DNA from: Actinocorallia aurantiaca | Lineage (GTDB): Bacteria > Actinomycetota > Actinomycetes > Streptosporangiales > Streptosporangiaceae | Reading direction: 5' to 3' | DNA: 64,000 bases | Assembly: GCF_039533685.1 (NCBI RefSeq) | Contig: NZ_BAAATZ010000030.1 | Location: forward strand, 59,145-123,144 | In this document: piece after piece, positions 51,243-58,656 of the stretch | Position numbering within the stretch: position 1 is the stretch's first letter | Layout of the letters: every line of letters starts with the position of its first letter | Position numbers and translations under genes: made by a program | Notes under the pieces: model-generated | Databases searched by the model: none | What the model was told of the DNA's origin: nothing | The model's input: only the letters and a program-made list of their open reading frames with translations

Positions 51243-52406
51243 TTACCCGCTGGCGGGGAAGATCTGGTTCATGGCCTCCGCTCCGCCCAGCAGGACGGGC
51301 CTGATCTGCTTCCGGTAGACCGTTTCGGTGACGGTGGTTCCGGAGTGGCCGACCAGGCGGGCGATGTCCTCCAGGGGGACGCCGCTGTCGGAGAGCAGGG
51401 AGACGAAGCTGTGCCGCATCTCCCTGGGTGTCCACTCGGCCCCGACCAGTCCAGCTTTGTCGAAGATGCGGCGGCAGGATCGGCGGACGTTGTGGGAGTC
51501 CAGCGGGGTGCCCACCCGTGAGGCGAACACCAGCCCGAGATCCTTCCAAGACTCTCCGGCGGCCTTCTTCAGCGCTTCCTGGGTCCTGCGGTGGGCTTTG
51601 AGGGCTTGTACGCAGCGGGCGGGAAGGGCCAGCGTCCGGCGGGACTTACGGGTCTTAGTGTCTCCACCAGCTCGCACGGAGTGCCAGACCATGATGGACG
51701 GCGGGATCTCCGGTGTCTCGGCTGTGGCCGGCTTCCCTTCCAGGTCGACGTGAGACCACTTGAGGGCCCGGAGTTCCTCGGTGCGGGCGCCTACGAGGAT
51801 CGACAGGACGATGTAGGCGTGGATCGGATCGCCTTCGGATGCCTCCAGGACGGCTTCTGCCTGCTTGAGGGTGAGGGACTTGGATGGCCGTCCCTTGCGG
51901 CCTTCTGGGATCTCGCAGAGCATCACGACGTTCCGCTTCACCTTGTCGCGTGCCATGGCCCGGTTGACGGCCCGGTTCAGGACCGAGTGGATCAGCCGCA
52001 GGCTTCGGGTGCTGAGGTCGGCGGCTTTGCGCGCGAGCCACTTGTCGACGTCCTCGGAGGACAGCTCTCGGAGCTTGCGTGCTCCCAGGGCGGGGATGAT
52101 GTGCTGCTCGGCGAGGCTGGTGTAGTTGGCGACGGTCTCTGGGTTCCGGCCGGCGAGGCCGTATCGCAGGAAGTCCCGGACGGCGTCGCCCACTGAGTAG
52201 CTGCCGGATGCGACGGTCAGGCCGTCGTCGTAGTCGCGAACCTTCTCCTTGAGCTTGGCCAGGGCCTTGGACTTGAGCTTGTCACTGGCCTTACGCACGA
52301 TCCGGCGGCCGGCCGGGGTGTATCCGACGGTGATGGTGGCTATCCAGCGCTGGCGGGCTTCGTCCCAGTGAAGCCCGCCGTCGCCGCGGCTGCGCCGTTT
52401 GGTCAT
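51243..52406 (-). CDS. int: Tyrosine site-specific recombinase (AICE integrase)
   Basis: 387-residue integrase. The N-terminal arm-binding domain opens TKRRSRGDGGLHWDEARQRW. A SAM-like core-binding domain (about 85-165) is followed by the catalytic domain. Catalytic residues visible are Arg in GARTEELRALKW, His-Arg region REMRHSFVSLL, His in RLVGHSGTT and Tyr in TVYRKQ. The ATG 52406 is fixed by a 4-base overlap with the excisionase stop. An apparent longer upstream open frame runs through the excisionase and repeats and is not real. It integrates the element at tRNA-Pro. Confidence 0.95.
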   Translation of the reverse strand: MTKRRSRGDGGLHWDEARQRWIATITVGYTPAGRRIVRKASDKLKSKALAKLKEKVRDYDDGLTVASGSYSVGDAVRDFLRYGLAGRNPETVANYTSLAEQHIIPALGARKLRELSSEDVDKWLARKAADLSTRSLRLIHSVLNRAVNRAMARDKVKRNVVMLCEIPEGRKGRPSKSLTLKQAEAVLEASEGDPIHAYIVLSILVGARTEELRALKWSHVDLEGKPATAETPEIPPSIMVWHSVRAGGDTKTRKSRRTLALPARCVQALKAHRRTQEALKKAAGESWKDLGLVFASRVGTPLDSHNVRRSCRRIFDKAGLVGAEWTPREMRHSFVSLLSDSGVPLEDIARLVGHSGTTVTETVYRKQIRPVLLGGAEAMNQIFPASG

Positions 52407-52606
52407 CAGGCGGTCCCTGCCTCGTTCTCCAGCAGCTCGACGAACCGGGCGATGGAGTCGGCGGTGACGCGGGTGGAGCGTCCTGCCTTGACGATGCCGA
52501 TTCGTCCGGCCTTGACCTCCCGGTAGAAGCAGGACCGGCTGATCGACAGGATTTCCAAGGCCTCTTCGACCCGGTAGAGGGCTTTGGGTAGTGCGGTGAC
52601 GGTCAT
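52406..52606 (-). CDS. xis: Excisionase (MerR-type helix-turn-helix, Xis-like)
   Basis: 66-residue small helix-turn-helix protein (LYRVEEALEILSISRSCFYREVKAGRIGIVKAGRSTRV), the excisionase/DNA-binding family of AICEs. It overlaps int by one base of the start codon (TGATG). It directs excision when the element is induced. Downstream of the repeat array. Confidence 0.9.
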   Translation of the reverse strand: MTVTALPKALYRVEEALEILSISRSCFYREVKAGRIGIVKAGRSTRVTADSIARFVELLENEAGTA

Positions 52607-52773
52607 GATGGTGGTGCTCCTTCTTGTGAGGGGCGGCGGTCCTGGGCGCTGCTTTGGTCGGTTGGCCCAGGGCCGCTTTGCGTTGGATGGGTTTCGGTCG
52701 GTTCATGAGACGAGGAAGGACCGCTGAAGATCGTGGGGTGTGGTGTGTGCTTCGCGTTCTTCTTGTCGGGAGG

Positions 52774-53004
52774 GCTGAAACATCTCCACATCTCCACATC
52801 TCCACGGATGTGCCTCTGAACTGCGGTGATGGGTGTGGAGATGGTGGTGATCGGCATCGGGTCATCTCCACAATCGGGGGGTTATCTCCACAGCGGGTGT
52901 GGAGATGTGGAGATGGCTGGTTGTCGGTGCTGGCTATCTCCACATACATCCGTGCTGGTAGAGGGCCGGTTTGTGGAGATGTGGAGATGTGGAGATGTTT
53001 CAGC
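52774..53004. repeat. Palindromic array of twelve GTGGAGAT octamers; candidate replication origin
   Basis: This fills most of the 413-base gene-free stretch between xis and the helicase-like gene. A perfect 32-base inverted repeat forms the borders (52774-52805 and 52973-53004). Each arm has the 8-base flank GCTGAAAC (or complement) and three tandem octamers. The 167-base interior holds six more copies: ATCTCCAC at 52864, 52884 and 52936, GTGGAGAT at 52835, 52899 and 52907. Six face each way. No spacer pattern of CRISPR is present. Direct repeats next to plasmid replication genes act as iterons, so an origin bound by the replication protein or an operator is likely. Confidence 0.85.
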
Positions 53005-53019
53005 GTCTTGGGGTTCGGC

Positions 53020-54576
53020 TCAGTCATGGCACTCGACCCAGAACACGTTTCGGTCGCGCTTTCTGGCGGAGCGGATGACGTAGTCGCCGCGCCAGCGTCC
53101 GGTCTGGCCGGTCAGCAGCCGTCCGAGGGAGAGCACGTTGGGTGCCCGGCCGGTGGGGGTGGTGATGAATTGGCCGTCCCAGGGGTCGTGTTCGTAGCTG
53201 CCGGTGTGGAGGGGTTCGCCGCTGTTGCGGAGTTCGGCGGCGGTCATGGGGGTGGAGCCGTGCAGGGTGTGCCAGCAGGACAGGAACGCGCGCCAGCGGT
53301 TTTCGTCTTCGTCGACGTCGCGGACGTCGGCGGCGTTGGCGAGGAATCCTTCGATGTCGTGGTGTGCGAGGAATCCGCCCAGGGCTTGGGCCCAGGGGGT
53401 GAATTGGCGCATAGCAAGGGTGTCAGCGCGGGGTGCGCCGCTTTGGGTCCAGTCCAGGACCAAGATGAGCAGGTGCCACAGCACGGTGAGCTGGTTGGCG
53501 GGGTTGGTGATCCATTGGTCGAGGTGGGGGATGCCGAACCGGCTCTGGTCGCGTTGTTCTGGTCGGGGCATGTTGGGGTCGAGGTGGACGCGGACGGTGC
53601 GGGAGGCCATGTCGCCGCCGACTTGGAGGTTGTTGCCGGTGGCCATCCAGAGGCGGTCGTTGACGGTGGCGATGTTGCGCGAGGCCCCGAGTTGGCGGTC
53701 GGACCACACTCCGGCGGTCACCAGCAGGGCGAGGGTGGGTGAGTCGATGACGGTGCCTTCGGCGAGGTTGTCCCAGATGACGACGCCGACCTGTTCGGCG
53801 AAGACGGCGGTGATGCTCTTGCGGAGTTCTTCGTCTGCGTAGGCCCAGGGCATGACGCGCTGGCCATAGAGCATGCCGGGCCCGCCGGTGAGGATGGACT
53901 TGCCGGAGGCGGGCATGGTCGCGTCGATGACGGCGAACGGGGTCAGGGAGCGGGTGTAGTGCCGCAGGATCGGCGTGACCAGCAGCGCGACGTAGTTCGC
54001 GCGGTCGGCCGCAGACGACCAGGGGAAGTCCCGCAGGAACCGGTGCAGCAGGAAGTCACGTGCGTCATATACCTGCTCGGCGGTCGGCGTATCTGGGACG
54101 GGCGGGAGCGCGACCTTGGAGGCCAGGTACAGGCCGGTGGCCTCGTCGTAGCCGGGGTGTTGGAGCAGGGTGCCGTCTCGGCGTAGGACGGGTGCGCCGA
54201 TGACGCCGCGCAGGGGCAGGACGCTGGGCCAGGTCTTGGCGGCCAGCACTGAGGAGAGGATCTCCCGTGGTGGGGTGACTTCTTCTTCGAAGGTCTCGCT
54301 GCTGCCGTCTCCGGTCTTGCGGGAGCGCATCCGGTAGACGTAGGTGTGTTCGGCCAGCAGGCCGGCCAGGGTGGCCGGGTTGATGGGACTGGCGGTGACG
54401 GGCAGCGGGGAGTCCTCGTCGGCGGCGGGGCTGTTGAGCCCGCCGGAGACGGTTTCCATGTGGACCAGGGATCCGGCGGAGACGTAGGTGTGGGGCAGGG
54501 TGTTGGCGGCCAGGGCGGCTTTGAGGACGCGGATGCTCTCGGGTCCGGACCCGACCTGCAGGCGTGGCTTGGTCAT
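53020..54576 (-). CDS. AICE replication-associated AAA+/SF3-like ATPase
   Basis: 518 residues. A P-loop DATMPASGKSIL (GKS at 225-227) and a Walker B-like VVIWDN (265-270) mark an ATPase of the phage/plasmid replicative-helicase type. The N-terminal region (1-160) has no clear motif; it may be a domain that handles primed ends. It overlaps the Prim-Pol gene by 4 bases. The C-terminus ends 15 bases before the palindromic array. Likely helicase partner of the Prim-Pol; this is inference from pairing and motifs. Confidence 0.75.
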   Translation of the reverse strand: MTKPRLQVGSGPESIRVLKAALAANTLPHTYVSAGSLVHMETVSGGLNSPAADEDSPLPVTASPINPATLAGLLAEHTYVYRMRSRKTGDGSSETFEEEVTPPREILSSVLAAKTWPSVLPLRGVIGAPVLRRDGTLLQHPGYDEATGLYLASKVALPPVPDTPTAEQVYDARDFLLHRFLRDFPWSSAADRANYVALLVTPILRHYTRSLTPFAVIDATMPASGKSILTGGPGMLYGQRVMPWAYADEELRKSITAVFAEQVGVVIWDNLAEGTVIDSPTLALLVTAGVWSDRQLGASRNIATVNDRLWMATGNNLQVGGDMASRTVRVHLDPNMPRPEQRDQSRFGIPHLDQWITNPANQLTVLWHLLILVLDWTQSGAPRADTLAMRQFTPWAQALGGFLAHHDIEGFLANAADVRDVDEDENRWRAFLSCWHTLHGSTPMTAAELRNSGEPLHTGSYEHDPWDGQFITTPTGRAPNVLSLGRLLTGQTGRWRGDYVIRSARKRDRNVFWVECHD

Positions 54577-55466
54577 GCGGGGACCCTCCTTGGTCGGCTC
54601 TGTCCGGCGCGGAAGCCCGATCGGATGGTGCGGCGGGCTTCGCTCTCGCTCTGGCCGGTGCTCACGGCGGCGTGGGTGAGGAGTTTCTCGGTCTCAGCAG
54701 CGGCCAGGGAGCCTCCGGCGACGAGCTGGCCCAGAGCCACGGAAGCGCCGTAGAGGGTGGCGTTGCGGCGGCCCTGGGGCGCTTGGGTGATCGCGGTGAG
54801 GCTGGCGTTGATCGCGACGTCCAGGTAGGCGCCGCGCTTGCCTGCGGTCAGCTCGACCACGACGGGTCGTTGTGGCGGCAGCGGGGCGGGTTGGAGTCGT
54901 TCGGCCAGCCATGCGGGCAGCGGGGCCGTATCGGGGGTGTGGACGGGTTCGTAGGTGCCGGTGCCGTCGGGCAGGTCGACGAAGCTTCCGGGACCGACGA
55001 CGTATCCGCCCTCAGCGCGGGTGTCGATTTTCCAGCCCAGGCCGTTGCCGTGGTCGTCTGAGGTGTTGGTCAGGCGGATGTCGTTGGGGGCGGTGAAGTA
55101 CAGGTGGAAGCCGCCGCGGCGGGTGCGTACCTGGAAGGTCTCCAGCGGCATGGGTTGGCCGGCCTGCTCGCACACGTAGGCGAAGACGTCCGAGCCGTCA
55201 TGGATGCCGGGCAGTGCCCACTTCGGGGGAGGTTGCTCGCCGGGCTTGGGGACGTCGAGGTCGATGACGACCAGGCGGGAGGGGCCGCAGGAGATGCCGA
55301 TGTTGTAGGGGCGGTGGCCCCACATCCGCCGGATCTTCTCCGGATCGGCCGTCGCGACCTGCTTCCAGCGGACGCCCTTGGGCGGGGTCTTGTCGCCGAC
55401 GGCGACGGGGAAGACGTGCCAGCCGCGGCGGGCGGCGGCGAGTGCGTAGGAAAGGTTGGTGTTCAT
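54573..55466 (-). CDS. Bifunctional DNA primase/polymerase (Prim-Pol, RepPP-type AICE replication protein)
   Basis: 297 residues with an archaeo-eukaryotic primase-type fold. N-terminal ALAAARRGWHVFPV and GDKTPPKG match the prim-pol family. The catalytic metal motif is VVIDLDV (Asp69 and Asp71), and the conserved His-containing RTRRGGFHLYF follows at 114-124. A C-terminal helical domain (about 200-285) follows. AICEs are sorted by replication protein; this is the Prim-Pol class. Start ATG 55466 overlaps the end of the TGT-like gene. Confidence 0.92.
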   Translation of the reverse strand: MNTNLSYALAAARRGWHVFPVAVGDKTPPKGVRWKQVATADPEKIRRMWGHRPYNIGISCGPSRLVVIDLDVPKPGEQPPPKWALPGIHDGSDVFAYVCEQAGQPMPLETFQVRTRRGGFHLYFTAPNDIRLTNTSDDHGNGLGWKIDTRAEGGYVVGPGSFVDLPDGTGTYEPVHTPDTAPLPAWLAERLQPAPLPPQRPVVVELTAGKRGAYLDVAINASLTAITQAPQGRRNATLYGASVALGQLVAGGSLAAAETEKLLTHAAVSTGQSESEARRTIRSGFRAGQSRPRRVPA

Positions 55467-56287
55467 GCTGCCCTCCCGTGGGGGAGGTCGAGGTCGAGTA
55501 GGTCGGTTTGCTCGCCGCGTGCGGCCAGACGGCTTAGCAGGCGGGTGCGCCATGCGGTGGCGTAGCGGGGGCAGTTGGCGCAGTTCTTGTGGCCGGTGCA
55601 GCCGGGCATTGGGGGTTGGCGGCGGGCGGCGTAAGACCAGGCCATGGAGTCGGCGGAGCCGAGCCGATGCCCGTACAGGTGCAACCCGCCGGTCTTGACG
55701 CCGAACCCGTGCAGGGACAGGCCGAGTCGGGCGAGGGTGGTGACGATCTCGGTGATCTGGTGGGTGGACTGGCGACGGCACACCGACCCCAACCCCACCC
55801 TGGGCAGGATCGTCAGGTCGATTCCGGCGGAGGCGTACAGGTCGAAGCACCGTAGGTAGTCGTCCAGCTCCCAGCCTTGCAGGACGGGGATGAACGGCAG
55901 ATCGGGGGCGAGCGCGGTCAACTCCAGGTAGTTCGCGACCGTGCGTTCCTGGTGTTCGGCCACGGACAGGCCGGTGCGTTCGGTCATGAACGGCTCGCAC
56001 ATCGAGTCCTGGGGTGCGGCGAAGTCCAGGTTGCCGATCTGTTCGGCGTAGCGGGCGACGGCTTCGGCGTACTGGGCCGGGGTGGTGACCCACGTGCCGT
56101 GCAGGGACAGTTCGGTGAACCCGCCGGAATCCAGCGCCCACCGGCAAGCGGCCGGCTTCAGGGTCTTCTTGCGCGCGAGTTGGCGGTGGGAGACGAACAA
56201 CGGAACGTCCAGGCGCCACAGCCAGTGCGGCTGGTGGGCGCCCAGGTAGAACACCGGGCCGGACGTAGAGGTCTGCTCGGGGGGCAT
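55463..56287 (-). CDS. TGT-fold DNA base-exchange protein (DpdA-like)
   Basis: 274 residues resembling tRNA-guanine transglycosylase and the phage/genomic-island DpdA family that inserts 7-deazaguanines into DNA. Seen: DSGGF (53-57), equal to the TGT base-recognition Asp motif; LQGW at 136-139; GVKTGGLHLYG; SADSMAW (211-217) with Asp213 at the nucleophile position; and a Cys cluster C230-x5-C236-x2-C239 where TGT binds zinc. ATG 56287 has GGAGG at 7 bases; GTG 56290 is an alternative. It is coupled to both the methyltransferase and the Prim-Pol. No deazaguanine-synthesis gene is in the window. Confidence 0.82.
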   Translation of the reverse strand: MPPEQTSTSGPVFYLGAHQPHWLWRLDVPLFVSHRQLARKKTLKPAACRWALDSGGFTELSLHGTWVTTPAQYAEAVARYAEQIGNLDFAAPQDSMCEPFMTERTGLSVAEHQERTVANYLELTALAPDLPFIPVLQGWELDDYLRCFDLYASAGIDLTILPRVGLGSVCRRQSTHQITEIVTTLARLGLSLHGFGVKTGGLHLYGHRLGSADSMAWSYAARRQPPMPGCTGHKNCANCPRYATAWRTRLLSRLAARGEQTDLLDLDLPHGRAA

Positions 56288-57762
56288 CACAGCACCTCCA
56301 GCAGCTTGGACCCGAGCCAGCGGGCGACGTTGGCGCTCACGGCGTTTCCGGCCTGCATGGTCTGCTCTGCCTGATTGCCGGTGACGGTGTAGGTGTCGGG
56401 GAAGCGCTGGGCGCGTAGGTGCTCGCGGGCCTTGAGCATCCGGAACCGGCAGTCCTCCACCGCCACCTCCGGCCGCACCAGACTCATCGAATCCCGCGTC
56501 GCCACCGTGTGCAGCGGGCTCGCGGTGGTCGTCGGCAGGTTCCCCGCCCGGTAGGGGATCACCAGTGCGTGCCGGTCCACCTCCTCAGGCCGCTGGTCGG
56601 GGGTGACGAGGAAGTGGTGGTTGCCGCCCGCGGTGACGGTGGCCAGCGGGTGGGCGGCCGGGCGGGCGGTGGTGTTCCAAGTCCCTCCGGCCGGGACCAG
56701 CAGCGGCGGCGAGACGAACCCGTCGCCTCCGCGCACGGTGCGGGCGGCCAGGGCGTTGCCTGCTGCGGGGTAGGTGCGTCCGTCGTGCCCGGCGTGGTTG
56801 ACCTGCACCACGACGGGGCGATCCTGCACCATGGCCAGTCCGGCACGGATGCGGCGCATGGTCTGGGCGGCCAATGGCCGGGCGCGCTCCCCGATCCTCT
56901 GGCCCAGATCTGTCCAGTCGATGACGGCGGCGGCCGGGAGCACGTACGGCTCCACCACGAACGACTCGTGCCGGACGGAGGTGTTGGGGCAGGTGTAGGT
57001 GTACTGGTCGCGGTACTTGCCGATCCCCAGCTTCCCGCCGGGGGTGTGGCGCTTCCACGTCTGGCGTGCGGCCACATCCTGGCCGCAGGTGAAGCAGTGC
57101 GCGGGCGGACGGGGCTCCAGGTCCGGCATGGGGGCGTCGGCGCGCAGGAACACGATGTACAGCCGGTCTCGCCATTGCGGGGCGTGGGGGTTGTCGGCTC
57201 CTCCGATGTGGGCGGAGTTGACGCACACGATCCGGTGGGAGTACCCGATCCGATTCATGCCCTCGATCCACCACCAGAACAGGGGCCAGTCGGTGGCGAA
57301 CTCGACCACGTTCTCGATCAGGACCGCGTCATAGGCCCAGATCTCCACCGCCCGCAGCACGTCGTAGGCGGTCGCCCTGGTCCGCTCCCACCCCTTGTTC
57401 AGGGAGGCGAGGTACTCCTCCCGCTCCCCGTCGTCCATCAGTGCGAGCTGACCGGGCCGCAGGGAGCCGCGCTTCTTGCGTCGCCCGCCGGCCGGGGAGG
57501 ATTCCTGGCAGATGGGTGAGGCCCACAGCACGCGGGCGGGCGGCAGGTCGCGCATGTCGTAGGCGTTGATGTCCTCGCACAGGTGCTCGGCGTGCGGGAA
57601 GTTCGCCGCGTGGGTGGCGATCGCGCGCTCCCAGTGGTTGGCCGCCAACTTGAGCTCCAGGCCCGCGCTGGTCAGGCCCAGGGAGGAGCCTCCGGCGCCG
57701 CAGAACAGGTCCACGAACGTCAACGCGCTCGACATCCGGCGGCGGGTGGTCGGGGCGCTCAT
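56287..57762 (-). CDS. DNA (cytosine-5) methyltransferase
   Basis: 491-residue C5 methyltransferase. Motif I FVDLFCGAGG (16-25), motif IV ASPICQESSPAGG with catalytic Cys85 (SPICQ instead of the usual PPCQ), motif VI ENV (150-152), motif VIII QWRDRLYIV, and a C-terminal motif X GNAVSANVARWL. A Cys-rich insert (Cys223, Cys226, Cys258) follows motif VIII and may bind zinc in the target-recognition region. No restriction nuclease is adjacent, so it is probably a solitary, self-protective methyltransferase. Overlaps neighbours by 1 and 4 bases. Confidence 0.93.
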   Translation of the reverse strand: MSAPTTRRRMSSALTFVDLFCGAGGSSLGLTSAGLELKLAANHWERAIATHAANFPHAEHLCEDINAYDMRDLPPARVLWASPICQESSPAGGRRKKRGSLRPGQLALMDDGEREEYLASLNKGWERTRATAYDVLRAVEIWAYDAVLIENVVEFATDWPLFWWWIEGMNRIGYSHRIVCVNSAHIGGADNPHAPQWRDRLYIVFLRADAPMPDLEPRPPAHCFTCGQDVAARQTWKRHTPGGKLGIGKYRDQYTYTCPNTSVRHESFVVEPYVLPAAAVIDWTDLGQRIGERARPLAAQTMRRIRAGLAMVQDRPVVVQVNHAGHDGRTYPAAGNALAARTVRGGDGFVSPPLLVPAGGTWNTTARPAAHPLATVTAGGNHHFLVTPDQRPEEVDRHALVIPYRAGNLPTTTASPLHTVATRDSMSLVRPEVAVEDCRFRMLKAREHLRAQRFPDTYTVTGNQAEQTMQAGNAVSANVARWLGSKLLEVL

Positions 57763-58082
57763 CGGCGGCCGCTGGTGCGCTGGTAGGGGGTGGTGTCGAA
57801 CAGGTCGTCCTGGTCGCCGTCAGCGGACGGGCAGCGCAGCGCGGCGGCGGTCATCTGGCTGGCCGCGTTCGGGCGGGTGGCGGCCAGCAGGCAGAACGGG
57901 CAGCGCTGCCCGTCCTCGGTGGCTTCCAGGTGGACGGTGGTGCGGGTGCCGGGGTAGCGGTGGAACTGCTTGGCCGGGCAGGGTCCGGGGTGCAGTCCGC
58001 AGGATCCCGAGCAGCCGCATGGGGATCCGGCGGATGGTGTCGACGGGTCGGGCGGGTTGGCGTTGCTGCGGGTGGGCTTCAT
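57759..58082 (-). CDS. Small Cys-rich AICE protein
   Basis: 107 residues, Cys-rich in two clusters (CGCSGSCGLHPGPC and CPFCLLAA). These could bind a metal, but no named family is recognised. ATG 58082 with AGGAGG at long spacing; the stop overlaps the methyltransferase start (ATGA), so it is translated with the modification genes. Confidence 0.65.
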   Translation of the reverse strand: MKPTRSNANPPDPSTPSAGSPCGCSGSCGLHPGPCPAKQFHRYPGTRTTVHLEATEDGQRCPFCLLAATRPNAASQMTAAALRCPSADGDQDDLFDTTPYQRTSGRR

Positions 58083-58175
58083 GATGGGAGATGCCTCCTG
58101 GCTTCTAGCTGGGATTGGGTGAGCGGCCCCGGCGGGGGAACTTCTTGGCGGGAGTAGCCCGCCGAGGCCGCGCGG

Positions 58176-58292
58176 CTACTTGCGGGTGTCGAAGGCGTCG
58201 CGGACGCTGTCGGGCTCGCCGTCGGGCCACATGCCGCCGGTCTCGCCGGTCACGGTGCCGCTGCTGCTGGTGCGGTTCGGGTCGTCGGCCAT
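58176..58292 (-). CDS. Very small hydrophilic AICE protein
   Basis: 38 residues (MADDPNRTSSSGTVTGET... ending FDTRK), Gly/Asp/Ser-rich, without Cys. A purine-rich AGGAGA lies upstream of ATG 58292. It could be a small regulator, or not a gene at all. Its position in a dense operon and clean codons favour a real gene. Too short for family assignment. Confidence 0.45.
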   Translation of the reverse strand: MADDPNRTSSSGTVTGETGGMWPDGEPDSVRDAFDTRK

Positions 58293-58327
58293 CAGAGGTC
58301 TCCTTCGCTTCGGTCAGGTGTTGGGGT

Positions 58328-58450
58328 TCAGGCGCAGTCGGGGCAGGGGATCGGCTCGGTGCGGACGGGCTTGCCGGTGGCGGGGTTGAAGGTCTTCTTC
58401 TTGCCGATACGGCCGCTGCCGCCGCAGCGGGTGCAGGTCTGGGCGGGCAT
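58328..58450 (-). CDS. Small zinc-ribbon protein
   Basis: 40 residues with CTRCGGSGR and CPDCA, two CxxC pairs as in DnaJ-type zinc ribbons. ATG 58450 is preceded by GGAACCACC. It may be a DNA or protein contact module. Such ribbon peptides are often overlooked in AICEs. Function unknown. Confidence 0.6.
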   Translation of the reverse strand: MPAQTCTRCGGSGRIGKKKTFNPATGKPVRTEPIPCPDCA

Positions 58451-58476
58451 GGAGGGTGGTTCCTTCCTGTCGGGGT

Positions 58477-58653
58477 CGTAGGGGTTGCGTAGGAGCCGAA
58501 TGGAGGGGGTTTTCGGGCTCCGAGGGTGCGTGGAGGGGGTGTCTGGGGGTCCTACGGCCCTCCTACGCTCCTTCTACGGGGCGGGTGTTCGTGCTGCTCA
58601 CGGGTCCTGTAGGAGTCCCGTAGGAGGGGTGTGGGGGTCGTCGGGGTCCTACG
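58477..58653. repeat. CGTAGG/CCTACG repeat cluster next to traB; candidate TraB recognition (clt-like) site
   Basis: In the non-coding stretch just beyond the traB stop, CGTAGG or its complement occurs six times exactly: 58477, 58488, 58551, 58562, 58619, 58648. Two near-copies are TCTACG at 58573 and TGTAGG at 58608. Copies face both ways. TraB-type translocases of Streptomyces plasmids bind clusters of short repeats near traB, so this is a natural candidate for the element's transfer locus. Confidence 0.65.
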
Positions 58654-58656
58654 GGG

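Noticed and set aside
52782..52996. CRISPR-like repeated octamers
   Set aside because: Repeats are 8 bases, in both orientations and partly in tandem without uniform unique spacers. No cas gene is near. They fit iterons or operator sites.
52407..53027. Long open frame fused upstream of the integrase
   Set aside because: It runs through the excisionase and octamer array in another frame. The overlap with xis and the family N-terminus place the true start at 52406.
56287..57762. Restriction-modification system
   Set aside because: Only the methyltransferase is present. Neighbours are a small Cys-rich protein and a TGT-type protein, with no nuclease motif in either.
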